Below the pieces are notes generated by a model, which was not told where the DNA came from, ran no database searches, and saw nothing but the letters and a program-made list of their open reading frames with translations. Of a stretch of 64,000 bases of DNA, positions 35,735 to 44,585 are shown piece after piece; positions within the stretch are counted from its first letter, which is position 1, and each line of letters opens with the position of its first letter. The DNA is from Hydrogenophaga borbori (GTDB lineage: Bacteria; Pseudomonadota; Gammaproteobacteria; Burkholderiales; Burkholderiaceae_C). The position numbers were made by a program, and so were the translations under genes. The DNA is taken from positions 62,001 to 126,000 of the forward strand of contig NZ_QVLS01000007.1 in NCBI RefSeq assembly GCF_003417535.1, given 5' to 3'.

Positions 35735-36475
35735 ATGGCACTGAAGGTTCTGATCGTCGACGATGAAGCCCTGGCGCGATCGCGCATGCGCACCCTGCTG
35801 GCCGAGTGCACGGAGCCGCGCACCGACGTGGTGGGCGAGGCCGGCAACGCGGTGCAGGCGATGGACATGATCCAGCGCACCCATTGCGAGCTGGTGCTGC
35901 TGGACGTGCACATGCCGGGGGTGGATGGCATCACCCTGGCCAACACCCTGCGCCAGATGGCCGCGCCGCCCTCGATCGTGTTCGTGACGGCCTACCCGGA
36001 ACACGCGGTGAGCGCCTTCGAGGTGGAGGCGGTGGATTACCTGACCAAGCCGGTGCGCCGCGAGCGGCTGCAGCAGGCGCTGCAGAAGGTGGTGAAGGTG
36101 CGCGCGGGCAAGGAGGGCAGCGGCGATTCCGGTCCGCCGGAGGCGCTGATCATCCAGGAGCGCGGGCGCAGCGAGCGCGTGGCGCTGTCGGACATCATCT
36201 ACCTGAAGGCCGAGCTGAAGTACATCACCGTGCGCACGGCGGAGAAGGAGCACATCTACGACGGCGCGCTGAGCGACCTGGAGGCGCGCTACTCCCACCT
36301 CTTCGTGCGCGTGCACCGCAACGCCCTGGTGTCGCGGCGGGCGGTGCGGGCGGTGGAAAAGCACAGCGACCCGGTCGAGGGCGAAGGCTGGACCGTGCGG
36401 CTCGACGGGGTCGAGGAGCGGCTGGCGGTGTCGCGCCGCCAACTGGCGGCGGTGCGCGAAGCCCTGATGGGCTGA
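35735..36475 (+). CDS. LytTR-domain response regulator (AlgR-type)
   Basis: A 246-residue regulator. The N-terminal receiver domain has acidic pocket residues Asp9 and Asp10, phosphorylation site Asp57 (ELVLLDVHMPG) and the conserved lysine in DYLTKPV. The C-terminal LytTR DNA-binding domain includes YLKAELKYITVRT and RVHRNALVSRRAV, the typical basic recognition segment. It forms a two-component pair with the upstream LytS-type kinase. It is convergent with recJ, with 24 bases between the stops. Target genes cannot be predicted from this window. Confidence 0.94.
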   Translation: MALKVLIVDDEALARSRMRTLLAECTEPRTDVVGEAGNAVQAMDMIQRTHCELVLLDVHMPGVDGITLANTLRQMAAPPSIVFVTAYPEHAVSAFEVEAVDYLTKPVRRERLQQALQKVVKVRAGKEGSGDSGPPEALIIQERGRSERVALSDIIYLKAELKYITVRTAEKEHIYDGALSDLEARYSHLFVRVHRNALVSRRAVRAVEKHSDPVEGEGWTVRLDGVEERLAVSRRQLAAVREALMG

Positions 36476-36499
36476 GGCCCGCCCGCGCGGCGCGCGGGT

Positions 36500-38221
36500 T
36501 CAGATGTCGGCGGCTTCCACCAGAAACCGCACCCGACGCTGGCCCTGCCAGTCGTCCAGTTCCAGCCGGAAGGCGAGCTTCACCCGCTCGGGCAGCGGCT
36601 CGGTGCGCCCGAACCAGATGCCGTCCACCGCATCGCCCTGGTGCTGCAGCTTGAGCGCCAGGTGCTTCTCGCCGACGATGCGCTGGCTCACCACCCGCAG
36701 TTCCTCGCAGAACACCGGTGGCGCGAAGCCCTGGCCCCAGACCTGGCCTTGCAGCACCTCGACCAGGTCGGGCCGACGGTATTGCCGGTCCAGGGCGCCG
36801 TCGGCCTCCAGGCGGCGCTGCAGCGTGGCGGCGTCCAGCCACTCGTGCGCCACCTGCTGCAGGGCCTGCTCGAACACGTCCAGGTGCTCTTCGGCGACGG
36901 TGCAGCCCGCGGCCATGGCGTGGCCGCCAAAGCGCAGCAGCACGCCCGGGTGGCGCTTGGCCACCAGGTCCAGCGCGTCGCGCAGGTGAAAGCCGGGGAT
37001 CGAGCGGCCCGAACCCTTGAGCTCGTGTTCCTTGCCCGGCGCCGCGCTCGCGGCGAAGACGAAGGTCGGCCGGTGCAGCTTGTCCTTCAGGCGCGAGGCC
37101 ACGATGCCCACCACACCCTCGTGGAAGTCCGGGTCGAACAGCACCAGGGCCGGTGGCGGCTCCTCGCCCTCGTCGAACAGGGCCTCGGCCATCTCCAGCG
37201 CCTGCTCGCGCATCTCGCCCTCGATGGCCTTGCGCTCGCGGTTGATGCCGTCCAGGGTGCGCGCGAGTTCCTCGGCGCGGGCCTTGTCGTCGGTCAGCAG
37301 GCATTCGATGCCCAGCGTCATGTCGGACAGGCGGCCGGCCGCGTTCAGGCGCGGGCCGAGCGCGAAGCCGAAGTCGAAGCTGCTCGCGGTGTCGAGGCGC
37401 CGGCCCGCTGCCGCGAACAGCGCGTCCATGCCGGCCGGCAGGGCGCCCGCGCGCACGCGTTTGAGTCCCTGGCCGACGAGGCGGCGGTTGTTGCCGTCGA
37501 GCTTCACCACGTCGGCCACGGTGCCCAGGGCCACCAGGGGCAGCAGGGCGTCGATGCGCGGCTGGTTCTTGGCATCAAACACCCCGCGTTCGCGCAGCTC
37601 GGCGCGCAGCGCGAGCAGCACGTAGAACATCACGCCCACGCCGGCGATGCTCTTGCTGTCGAAGGCGCAGCCGGGCTGGTTGGGGTTGACGATCACGCAG
37701 TCGGCCGGCAGCTGCGGGCCCGGCAGGTGGTGGTCGGTCACGATCACCTGCAGGCCCAGTTCGCGCGCGACACGCACGCCGTCGACGCTGGCGATGCCGT
37801 TGTCCACGGTGATCAGCAGCTCGGCACCGCTGTCCTTGACGCGCCGCGCGATGGCGGGGGTGAGTCCGTAGCCGTCGACCACGCGGTCGGGCACCAGGTA
37901 GTGCACGCTGTCGAAGCCCAAGGGCGCGCCCAGCAGCCTGAGGCCGCGCACGCCCACCGCGCAGGCGGTGGCGCCGTCGCAGTCGTAGTCGGCCACGATG
38001 CACAGGCGCCGTTTCGCCGCCATGGCGTCGGCGAGCTGGCGGGCGGCCTCGCGCGCGCCCAGCAGGGTGTCGGGGGGGAGCAGGCGCGCGAGCCCGTCGT
38101 CGAGTTCGTCGGAGGTGGTGACGCCGCGCGCGGCGAACAGGCGCGCCAGCAGCGGGTGCAGGCCGGCCTGTTCGAGCGCCCAGGCGGCGCGCGGCGGTAC
38201 GTCGCGGGTGATGATCTTCAT
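36500..38221 (-). CDS. recJ: single-stranded-DNA-specific exonuclease RecJ
   Basis: A 573-residue 5'-3' exonuclease used in recombination and mismatch repair. The DHH-family motifs are VADYDCDGATA, ITVDNGIAS and VTDHHLPG, and the DHHA1 region contains GSGRSIPGFHLRDAL and LRFGGHAMAAGC. The C-terminal OB-fold region is present, so it is full length. ATG 38221 overlaps the stop of the upstream COG4255-type gene (ATGA), so the two genes are coupled. The enzyme needs Mn2+ or Mg2+ held by the acidic and histidine residues of these motifs. Confidence 0.96.
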   Translation of the reverse strand: MKIITRDVPPRAAWALEQAGLHPLLARLFAARGVTTSDELDDGLARLLPPDTLLGAREAARQLADAMAAKRRLCIVADYDCDGATACAVGVRGLRLLGAPLGFDSVHYLVPDRVVDGYGLTPAIARRVKDSGAELLITVDNGIASVDGVRVARELGLQVIVTDHHLPGPQLPADCVIVNPNQPGCAFDSKSIAGVGVMFYVLLALRAELRERGVFDAKNQPRIDALLPLVALGTVADVVKLDGNNRRLVGQGLKRVRAGALPAGMDALFAAAGRRLDTASSFDFGFALGPRLNAAGRLSDMTLGIECLLTDDKARAEELARTLDGINRERKAIEGEMREQALEMAEALFDEGEEPPPALVLFDPDFHEGVVGIVASRLKDKLHRPTFVFAASAAPGKEHELKGSGRSIPGFHLRDALDLVAKRHPGVLLRFGGHAMAAGCTVAEEHLDVFEQALQQVAHEWLDAATLQRRLEADGALDRQYRRPDLVEVLQGQVWGQGFAPPVFCEELRVVSQRIVGEKHLALKLQHQGDAVDGIWFGRTEPLPERVKLAFRLELDDWQGQRRVRFLVEAADI

Positions 38222-39168
38222 AGGGTCTTGAGCAGGTCTTGGGCGCTGGCGCGCGGGCGCAGGCCGACGGCGCGGGCGAGCCGCCGCGCGAGGCCGGGCC
38301 GTTCGGCCAGCAGCGTGACGGCCGCGCGCTCGCCGCACAGGGTGAGGGCCAGCGGCTCGCCGCGCCGCGCGCGGTCGAGCAGGGGAGCGAAGAGGCTGTG
38401 GTCGAGTGCCGTGGCGGCGCGGCGCCAGGCCTCGAGGTCGCCGCCGAGCGCGGCGGCGCGCAGGCTGTCGTCGACCTGGGGCGGTGGGCGCAGGCGGGTG
38501 TGTGCGTCCAGCGCGCCGGGCGCGCTGAACCACAGGCCGTTGATGGGCAGGCGGCGCGCGGCCTCGCGGGCGTCGTTCACCCGGTGCGTGTAGAAGAGCA
38601 TCTGCGCCTCGCTCTGCAGGCGCTGCAGCCAGCGCGCCGGTTCGCCGCGCGGCAGCCAGGCGGCCAGCGAGCGGCCGCTGACGCGGTCCAGGCTGGCGCA
38701 GGCCAGGTCGCGCAGGCGCTCGCCGCGCGCTCGCCAGCGGGTGGGTTCATCGAACAGCAGTTCCACGCCGTCTTCGGCGCACAGCGGTTCAAAGGCCGCG
38801 AACAGCGCGCGCGATTCGTCGGCGCCCAGGCCACCGGCCTGTTCGGCGCGCTGCAGCATCACCTGGTCCATGCCCACCTGCAGGTGCACGGGGTGCACCC
38901 AGGCCTGCGGCGCATGCGGTGTGTCGCTGGCCAGCGCGGCCCAGGGCAGGGCGCCGTCGCGCGGCGGCAGACCACGGGCGCGCGCCAGTGCGCGCTCGTG
39001 GGGCGGGCTCAGGCTGAGGCCGTCGTCGCCGTCGCGCGCGGCCTCGCGCAGGTGGGCGAGCAGGGCGTCGAGCGCGGGCAGGGCGGGGGGCTCAATGGCC
39101 GCGCCCAGGGCGGCGAAGGGAACCAGCCAGTGGTGCGCGGGATCCAGGACCAGGGGCTCGTCGGGCAT
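38218..39168 (-). CDS. uncharacterized COG4255-type protein encoded before recJ
   Basis: A 316-residue soluble protein, rich in alanine, leucine and arginine, without signal peptide or clear catalytic motif. Relatives adjacent to recJ in Betaproteobacteria carry labels such as phosphoglycerate mutase or RpfE-like regulatory protein. The sequence here shows no recognisable metalloenzyme motif to support the mutase name. Segments such as WVHPVHLQVGMDQVML and LPINGLWFSAPG look conserved-domain-like. Its stop overlaps the recJ start, so a functional link to RecJ is possible but unproven. It is divergent from the lolC/E gene, with 37 bases between. Confidence 0.7.
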   Translation of the reverse strand: MPDEPLVLDPAHHWLVPFAALGAAIEPPALPALDALLAHLREAARDGDDGLSLSPPHERALARARGLPPRDGALPWAALASDTPHAPQAWVHPVHLQVGMDQVMLQRAEQAGGLGADESRALFAAFEPLCAEDGVELLFDEPTRWRARGERLRDLACASLDRVSGRSLAAWLPRGEPARWLQRLQSEAQMLFYTHRVNDAREAARRLPINGLWFSAPGALDAHTRLRPPPQVDDSLRAAALGGDLEAWRRAATALDHSLFAPLLDRARRGEPLALTLCGERAAVTLLAERPGLARRLARAVGLRPRASAQDLLKTL

Positions 39169-39205
39169 GGTGCGATTGTCGGCGATGCCACAATCGCCCT
39201 CAGAA

Positions 39206-40462
39206 ATGCAAACCCCCTACGAACTCCTGCTGGGCTGGCGCTACACGCGCGCCGGCCGCGCCACGCGGCGCAACGGTTTCATCTCCTTCATCTCGGGTGT
39301 GTCCATGCTGGGCATCGCGCTCGGCGTGGCGGCGCTGATCATCGTGCTGTCGGTCATGAACGGCTTCCAGAAGGAAGTGCGCGACCGCATGCTGGGCGTG
39401 CTCTCGCACATCGAGGTGTTCGAGGCCAATGGCCAGGCCATTGCCAACCTGCCCCAGGTGCTGTCCACCATCGAGGCGCGGCCCGAGGTGCTGGGCGCCG
39501 CGCCCTTCGTGGGGGCGCAGGCCCTGATCGCCCGCGGCGAGGACATGAAAGGCGCGCTGGTGCGCGGCATCGACCCCACGCTGGAGCCCAAGGTGACCGA
39601 CCTCGCGGCCGAACTGGCCGACACCGTGCTGCCGCGCCTGGCGTCTGGCGGCTACGGCATCGTGCTGGGTGGCGAGCTGGCGCGCAGCCTGGGCGTGGTG
39701 GTGGGCGACACGGTGACCCTGATCGCGCCGAGCGGGCAGGTGACGCCGGCCGGCGTGGTGCCGCGCGTGCGCAGCATGACGGTGGTGGGCACCTTCGATT
39801 CGGGCCACTACGAATACGACTCGGCCCTGGCCATGCTGCACCAGGACGACGCCGCGCGCATCTTCCGCGTCGAGGGCCCCACGGGCGTGCGCGTGAAGAT
39901 CCGCGACCTGCACGCCGCGCGCGAGGTGGCGGTGAAGATGGCGGCCGATCTGCCGCCGGGCCTGGTGGTGCGCGACTGGACGCGCCAGAACCGCACCTGG
40001 TTCGCGGCCGTGCAGCTCGAAAAACGCATGATGTTCATCATCCTCACGCTGATCGTGGCGGTGGCCGCGTTCAACCTGGTGTCCACCCTGGTGATGACCG
40101 TGACCGACAAGCGCGCGGACATCGCCATCCTGCGCACCCTGGGCGCGAGCCCGCGCAGCATCATGGGCATCTTCGTGGTGCAGGGCGCGGCGGTCGGCCT
40201 CATCGGCACCGGCCTGGGCCTGCTGCTGGGCCTGGGCGTGGCCTTCAACATCGACACCCTGGTGCCCGCGCTGGAGCACCTGCTGGGCGCGCGCTTCCTG
40301 CCGCAGGACATCTACCTCATCAGCCGCATGCCCAGCGACCCGCAGCGCGGCGACATCGTGCCCGTGGCGGTGATCTCGCTGGTGCTGGCCTTCCTGGCCA
40401 CGCTGTACCCGAGCTGGCGCGCCAGCCGCGTGAACCCTGCCGAGGCCCTGCGTTATGAGTGA
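39206..40462 (+). CDS. lipoprotein-releasing ABC transporter permease LolC/LolE family
   Basis: A 418-residue inner-membrane permease with one N-terminal helix (about residues 22-48, [21 protein letters not shown]), a large periplasmic domain and three C-terminal helices, the MacB/LolE topology. The signature [20 protein letters not shown] is present, and the end [15 protein letters not shown] is typical. With LolD it extracts outer-membrane lipoproteins from the inner membrane and hands them to LolA. Only one permease gene is seen beside lolD, so it probably forms a homodimer (LolF-like), or a partner is elsewhere. ATG 39206 is the start. Confidence 0.93.
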   Translation: MQTPYELLLGWRYTRAGRATRRNGFISFISGVSMLGIALGVAALIIVLSVMNGFQKEVRDRMLGVLSHIEVFEANGQAIANLPQVLSTIEARPEVLGAAPFVGAQALIARGEDMKGALVRGIDPTLEPKVTDLAAELADTVLPRLASGGYGIVLGGELARSLGVVVGDTVTLIAPSGQVTPAGVVPRVRSMTVVGTFDSGHYEYDSALAMLHQDDAARIFRVEGPTGVRVKIRDLHAAREVAVKMAADLPPGLVVRDWTRQNRTWFAAVQLEKRMMFIILTLIVAVAAFNLVSTLVMTVTDKRADIAILRTLGASPRSIMGIFVVQGAAVGLIGTGLGLLLGLGVAFNIDTLVPALEHLLGARFLPQDIYLISRMPSDPQRGDIVPVAVISLVLAFLATLYPSWRASRVNPAEALRYE

Positions 40463-41129
40463 AGTCGTCCTTCAGGCGCGCGGCCTGAGCAAGCGCTTTG
40501 TCGAAGGCCGTCTCGACGTCACCGTGCTGCAGGGCGTGGACCTGGAGGTGCGTGCGGGCGAAACCGTGGCCATCGTCGGCGCCTCCGGTTCCGGCAAGAG
40601 CACGCTGTTGCACCTGTTGGGCGGGCTGGATGCGCCCAGCGCCGGCACGGTGGCCCTCAAGGGCCAGCAGCTCTCGGCCCTGGGCCCGGCGCGCCAGGGC
40701 GAGCTGCGCAACCAGCACCTGGGCTTCGTGTACCAGTTCCACCACCTGCTGCCCGAGTTCAGCGCGCACGACAACGTGGCCATGCCGCTGTGGATCCGCC
40801 GCCTGCCGCGCGCCGAGGCGGCCGAGCGCGCCAGCGCGACGCTCGCGCGCGTGGGCCTGAGCGAGCGCCTGGCGCACCGGCCGGCCGAGCTGTCGGGCGG
40901 CGAGCGCCAGCGGGTGGCCATCGCGCGCGCCCTGGTCACGCAGCCGGCCTGCGTGCTGGCCGACGAGCCCACCGGCAACCTGGACCGCGCCACCGCCGAC
41001 GGCGTCTTCGCGCTGATGATGGACCTGGCGCGCGACCAGGGCACGGCCTTCGTGGTGGTCACGCACGACGAAGGCCTGGCCGCGCGCTGCGGCCGCGTGC
41101 TGCGCCTCAGCGCCGGCCGATTGGGCTGA
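40455..41129 (+). CDS. lolD: lipoprotein-releasing system ATP-binding protein LolD
   Basis: A 224-residue ABC ATPase with Walker [11 protein letters not shown]-loop [12 protein letters not shown], signature [15 protein letters not shown], Walker [12 protein letters not shown] and the H-loop VVTHDE. The order and the [10 protein letters not shown] segment match LolD. It powers release of lipoproteins by the preceding LolC/E permease. The start overlaps the permease gene by eight bases. It is convergent with the META-domain lipoprotein gene, with only six bases between the stops. Confidence 0.95.
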   Translation: MSEVVLQARGLSKRFVEGRLDVTVLQGVDLEVRAGETVAIVGASGSGKSTLLHLLGGLDAPSAGTVALKGQQLSALGPARQGELRNQHLGFVYQFHHLLPEFSAHDNVAMPLWIRRLPRAEAAERASATLARVGLSERLAHRPAELSGGERQRVAIARALVTQPACVLADEPTGNLDRATADGVFALMMDLARDQGTAFVVVTHDEGLAARCGRVLRLSAGRLG

Positions 41130-41135
41130 GCCCGT

Positions 41136-41561
41136 TCACGGCCTGGTGCGCACGAAGCGCAGGGGCTTGTCCATGCCCTCGACGCTCAGCGTGAGCGTCG
41201 AGCCTTGCACCTGCACGCGCTGGGCCTTCTGCAGCGCTGCCATGTAGCGGTTCTCCTGCTCGCCCACCGCGCCCGCGCAGGCCATGCGCGTCATGCCCAT
41301 CTGGCCGAAGGCAATGCGGTCCTGCACCAGGGTGTAGCTGCCGAAGAAGCGGTTGCAGGAGCCCTGGCCCGCCACACGACCCGCCTCGGGAAAGGCCAGC
41401 GTGGCCGGTACGCGGTCGAGCACGCCGCTGCCGCCCAGGTCCTCCAGCCGCCACTCCGTGCCCACCAGGGGCGGCGCGCCGCCGGGACCGGCGGGCATGG
41501 CGCAGGCGCCCAGGCCGGCGATGAAGGGCAGGGCGAGCGTGGCGATCCAGCGGGGTGTCAT
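41136..41561 (-). CDS. META-domain lipoprotein
   Basis: A 141-residue protein with a lipoprotein signal (lipobox AGLGAC, Cys near residue 20) and a META domain. The domain pattern is clear: LVGTEWRLEDLGG, the FPEAGRVAGQGSCNRFFGSY segment and FGQMGMTRMACAG. META/HslJ proteins are associated with heat or antibiotic stress and motility, but their mechanism is unclear. ATG 41561 is preceded by CAGGAGGACCCCC. It lies divergent from the TatD gene, with 66 bases between, and convergent with lolD. Confidence 0.88.
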   Translation of the reverse strand: MTPRWIATLALPFIAGLGACAMPAGPGGAPPLVGTEWRLEDLGGSGVLDRVPATLAFPEAGRVAGQGSCNRFFGSYTLVQDRIAFGQMGMTRMACAGAVGEQENRYMAALQKAQRVQVQGSTLTLSVEGMDKPLRFVRTRP

Positions 41562-41627
41562 GGGGGTCCTCCTGGGGGCTTGGGGTGTTGCGGTCACAAT
41601 GACCTGCCCGAGCTTATACGCGCAACG

Positions 41628-42467
41628 ATGACGCCCTTGTGGATCGACACGCACGCCCACCTCGACGCGCCCGAGTTCGCGGCCGCCGAGGTCGCTGCCC
41701 TGCGCAGCGAGGCGCGCGGGCGCGGCGTCGCGCGCTGCGTGATCCCTGCCGTGGCGCGCTCGAACTGGGACACGGTGCGCGAGCTCGCGCACCGGCTCGG
41801 TGACGCCTACGCGCTGGGCATCCACCCGATGGGCGTGCCGGCCGCGGACGAGGCCGACCTGGACGCCTTGGATGAGGCCCTGCGCGCCCACCGCGACGAC
41901 CCGCGCCTGGTGGCGGTGGGCGAGATCGGCCTGGACTTTTTCGTGCCCGAACTCACCGAGCCCGCGATGCGCGAGCGCCAGATCCGCTTCTACCGCGCGC
42001 AGCTGCGCCTGGCGCGCCGCCATGGCCTGCCGGTGATCCTGCACGTGCGGCGCAGCGCCGACGCCCTGCTCAAGGGCCTGCGCGAGCTGCCGGTGGACGG
42101 CGGCATCGGCCACGCCTTCAACGGCAGCCTGGCGCAGGCGCAGGCCTTCACCGAACGCGGCTTCGCGCTGGGCTTCGGTGGTGCGTCCACCTTCGACACC
42201 GCGCGGCAGATTCGCCGCCTGGCCGGCGAGCTGCCCCTCGAGACCCTGGTGCTGGAGACCGACGCGCCCGACATCCCCCCGCAGTGGCTGTACGCCACGG
42301 CCGCCGAGCGCGCGGCCGGCCGGCCCCAGGGCGTGAACCACCCGCGCGAACTGCCGCGCATTGGCGCGGTGATCGCGGGCCTGCGCGGCGTGCCGGTGGA
42401 CGAGCTCGCGCAGGCCACGAGCGCGAACGCGCGGCGCGTGCTGCCGCGACTGGCGGCCCTGGCATGA
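41628..42467 (+). CDS. TatD-family metal-dependent hydrolase
   Basis: A 279-residue TIM-barrel metal hydrolase. The N-terminal metal motif is WIDTHAHLDAPEF, followed by AVGEIGLDFF, a VILHVRRS histidine strand, IGHAFNGS and the C-terminal LETDAPDIPPQ. TatD family members have 3'-5' exonuclease or DNase activity with roles in repair of oxidative damage. ATG 41628 is used. It overlaps the DNA glycosylase gene by four bases (ATGA), which supports a DNA-repair role. Confidence 0.92.
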   Translation: MTPLWIDTHAHLDAPEFAAAEVAALRSEARGRGVARCVIPAVARSNWDTVRELAHRLGDAYALGIHPMGVPAADEADLDALDEALRAHRDDPRLVAVGEIGLDFFVPELTEPAMRERQIRFYRAQLRLARRHGLPVILHVRRSADALLKGLRELPVDGGIGHAFNGSLAQAQAFTERGFALGFGGASTFDTARQIRRLAGELPLETLVLETDAPDIPPQWLYATAAERAAGRPQGVNHPRELPRIGAVIAGLRGVPVDELAQATSANARRVLPRLAALA

Positions 42468-42958
42468 CGCGCCTGCTCGGCCTGCCCCCCATTGCCGATG
42501 CGCGCACGCGGCTGGTGGTGCTGGGCAGCTTTCCGGGCGTGGCCTCGCTGCGCGCGCAGCAGTACTACGGGCACCCGCAGAACGCCTTCTGGAAGATCCT
42601 GGGCGCGCTGTGGGGCCTGCCGCTGGCCCAGGCCGGCTACGACCTGCGCGTGGCGGCCGTGCTCGAGCGCGGCCTGGGCGTGTGGGACGTGTACGCCAGC
42701 TGCGAGCGCGAGGGCAGCCTGGACACCGCCATCCGCGCGGCCGAGCTGAACGACTTCGCGCAGCTGCGCCACCGCTGCCCCGAACTGCGCGCCATCGCGC
42801 ACAACGGTGGCGAGAGTTTCCGCCACGCGCGGCTCACGCGCGCCTTCGGCCTGCCGGTGCACCGGCTGCCGTCCACCAGCCCGGCGAACGCCAGCTGGCC
42901 GTTCGAGCGCAAGCTCGCGGCCTGGGGGGCGTTGCTGCGCCAGTACGGCGTGGCCTGA
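42464..42958 (+). CDS. DNA-deoxyinosine (hypoxanthine) glycosylase, UDG superfamily
   Basis: A 164-residue uracil-DNA-glycosylase-fold protein of the HDG group. The N-terminal motif LVVLGSFPGVASL corresponds to UDG motif A, HPQNAFWKILGALWG follows as in HDG and MUG-type enzymes, and HRLPSTSPANASW is the C-terminal motif. It removes hypoxanthine, produced by adenine deamination, from DNA. The start overlaps the TatD stop, and both may act in repair of damaged bases. The protein is short but complete. Confidence 0.88.
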   Translation: MTRLLGLPPIADARTRLVVLGSFPGVASLRAQQYYGHPQNAFWKILGALWGLPLAQAGYDLRVAAVLERGLGVWDVYASCEREGSLDTAIRAAELNDFAQLRHRCPELRAIAHNGGESFRHARLTRAFGLPVHRLPSTSPANASWPFERKLAAWGALLRQYGVA

Positions 42959-42984
42959 TCGCCGAACGCAGAAGGAGCGTTTCC

Positions 42985-43680
42985 ATGTCCCAGGTGTCCA
43001 TCCTCGTCTTCGACATCTTCGGCACCGTCGTCGACTGGCACGGCAGCATCGTGCGCGAGCTGTCGGCCGCTCACCCGCAGGTGGACGCCGACGCCTTCGC
43101 GCGCGCCTGGCGCGAGGGCTACCAGCCTGCCATGCAGCGCGTGCGCAGCGGCGAGCGGGCCTGGACGCGCATCGACGAGCTGCACCGCGGCATCCTCGAC
43201 GAGATCCTGCCGCGCTTCGGGCTCGATCACCTGGACGAGGACCAGCGCGCCCGGCTCAACCGCGTGTGGCACCGGCTGGACCCCTGGCCCGACAGCGTGC
43301 CCGGCCTCACGCGGCTCAAGGCGCGCTTCACCCTCTGCTCGCTCTCCAACGGCAACATCGGTCTGCTCACCAACATGGCCAAGCGCGCGGGCCTGCCCTG
43401 GGACTGCGTGCTCTCGGCCGAGGTGTTCCGCGCCTACAAGCCCGATCCGCGCGTCTACCTGGGCGCGGCCGAGGTGTTCGACCTGCCGCCCGCCGAGGTC
43501 ATGATGGTGGCCGCGCACCAGGACGACCTGGCCGCCGCGCGCGCCTGCGGCCTGGCCACGGCCTACATCGAGCGCCCGCTGGAGTTCGGCGCCGCGCACG
43601 TGAAGGACGTGTCGCCCGACCCCGCCAATACGCGCCACGCGCGCGACCTGCTGGACCTGGCGGAGCAGCTCGGCTGCTGA
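42985..43680 (+). CDS. haloacid dehalogenase-like hydrolase (HAD type II)
   Basis: A 231-residue HAD-superfamily hydrolase. The nucleophile motif is VFDIFGTVVDWHG (the first aspartate forms the aspartyl intermediate), motif II is LCSLSNGNIGLL, the lysine motif is AYKPDPRVYLGAAE, and the last motif is MMVAAHQDDLAAARACGL. The FGTVVDW segment and length match L-2-haloacid dehalogenase type II, although phosphatase activity cannot be excluded. ATG 42985 has AAGGAG at 42972-42977. It follows the glycosylase by 26 bases. Confidence 0.9.
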   Translation: MSQVSILVFDIFGTVVDWHGSIVRELSAAHPQVDADAFARAWREGYQPAMQRVRSGERAWTRIDELHRGILDEILPRFGLDHLDEDQRARLNRVWHRLDPWPDSVPGLTRLKARFTLCSLSNGNIGLLTNMAKRAGLPWDCVLSAEVFRAYKPDPRVYLGAAEVFDLPPAEVMMVAAHQDDLAAARACGLATAYIERPLEFGAAHVKDVSPDPANTRHARDLLDLAEQLGC

Positions 43681-43700
43681 ACCCGCCGCCCGGTCTGGCT

Positions 43701-44516
43701 TCAGCGCACCTCGATGCGCGCCGCCGCGGCCTCGGCCAGCGGTTGGGCGGCGCCGAGGTTGTCGAGCATTTCGAGCTTGAGTTGGTAGGCGCCCGCGGGC
43801 GGCGCCAGCCAGACCTCGGTCTGCCCGTCGCGGAAGTCCATCACGGCGGGCGTGCCACCGCCGGCGGGGGCCACGGTGAGCTTGAAGTGGCCGGTGTCGG
43901 GGATCTTCTGCGACATCTGCGCCACGTTGAGCAGCGAGGCGTGAAAGCGCACCAGGAAGGGCGGGCGCGGACTGGCGCCGTCCGGCAGGTCGAGGGCCAG
44001 GCCCTTCTTCTGCAGGGTGGCCGGGTCGGCGCCGGTCTTGCGCGTGACGGTGATCCTGGCGGGCTTGCTGAAGACGAAGTGCGGCAGGTGCTTCTGGTCG
44101 GCCAGCAGCATGCGCAGCGTGTACTCGCCCGGCGCGAGGTTCAGCACGGTCTCCATCTGGCCCTTGCCGAAGTGGATGTACTGGTCGTTGAAGGGCAGGG
44201 CTTGCTTGAAGTTGAGCGGCAGGTCGCGGTTGACCAGCAGGTGGTGGTGGCCGCTCTTGCCGTGCCCGCTCTGCGCAATGGGCGCCAGGCCCCAGCCGCC
44301 CGAGAGTCCGAACTTCAGCACGTAGGGCGTCTCGATGCGGTCGCCGTCCTTGAGGTTGGTGAAATAGGCCTCGGCCGACAGCCGCGGGGGCGCGGCCTGC
44401 CAGGGGTGCACGGTGCGCACCGGTTCGGGGGCCGCCTGCGCGAGCGCGGCGCTGGCGCCCAGGGCGGCCACCAGGGCGATGGTGGGTCGAAGAACAAGGG
44501 TAGGGCGCTGGCGCAT
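43701..44516 (-). CDS. DUF4399 periplasmic protein
   Basis: A 271-residue secreted protein. The signal peptide (about residues 9-28) has cleavage near ALAQA. The DUF4399 domain contains the histidine cluster SGHGKSGHHHLLVN, the NDQYIHFGKGQME segment and LNLAPGEYTLRMLLADQKHLPH. A second, C-terminal beta domain follows. The cluster of five histidines suggests possible metal binding, which is inferred and not shown. It lies downstream of the flavin oxidoreductase and the buf operon on the same strand, separated by 69 bases. Confidence 0.82.
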   Translation of the reverse strand: MRQRPTLVLRPTIALVAALGASAALAQAAPEPVRTVHPWQAAPPRLSAEAYFTNLKDGDRIETPYVLKFGLSGGWGLAPIAQSGHGKSGHHHLLVNRDLPLNFKQALPFNDQYIHFGKGQMETVLNLAPGEYTLRMLLADQKHLPHFVFSKPARITVTRKTGADPATLQKKGLALDLPDGASPRPPFLVRFHASLLNVAQMSQKIPDTGHFKLTVAPAGGGTPAVMDFRDGQTEVWLAPPAGAYQLKLEMLDNLGAAQPLAEAAAARIEVR

Positions 44517-44585
44517 GGTCGGTCGGTGTGGGTACCGGTAGGGGGCAGTGATCCCTCAGTTTACGGGCCGACCGTGGCGGCGGCG

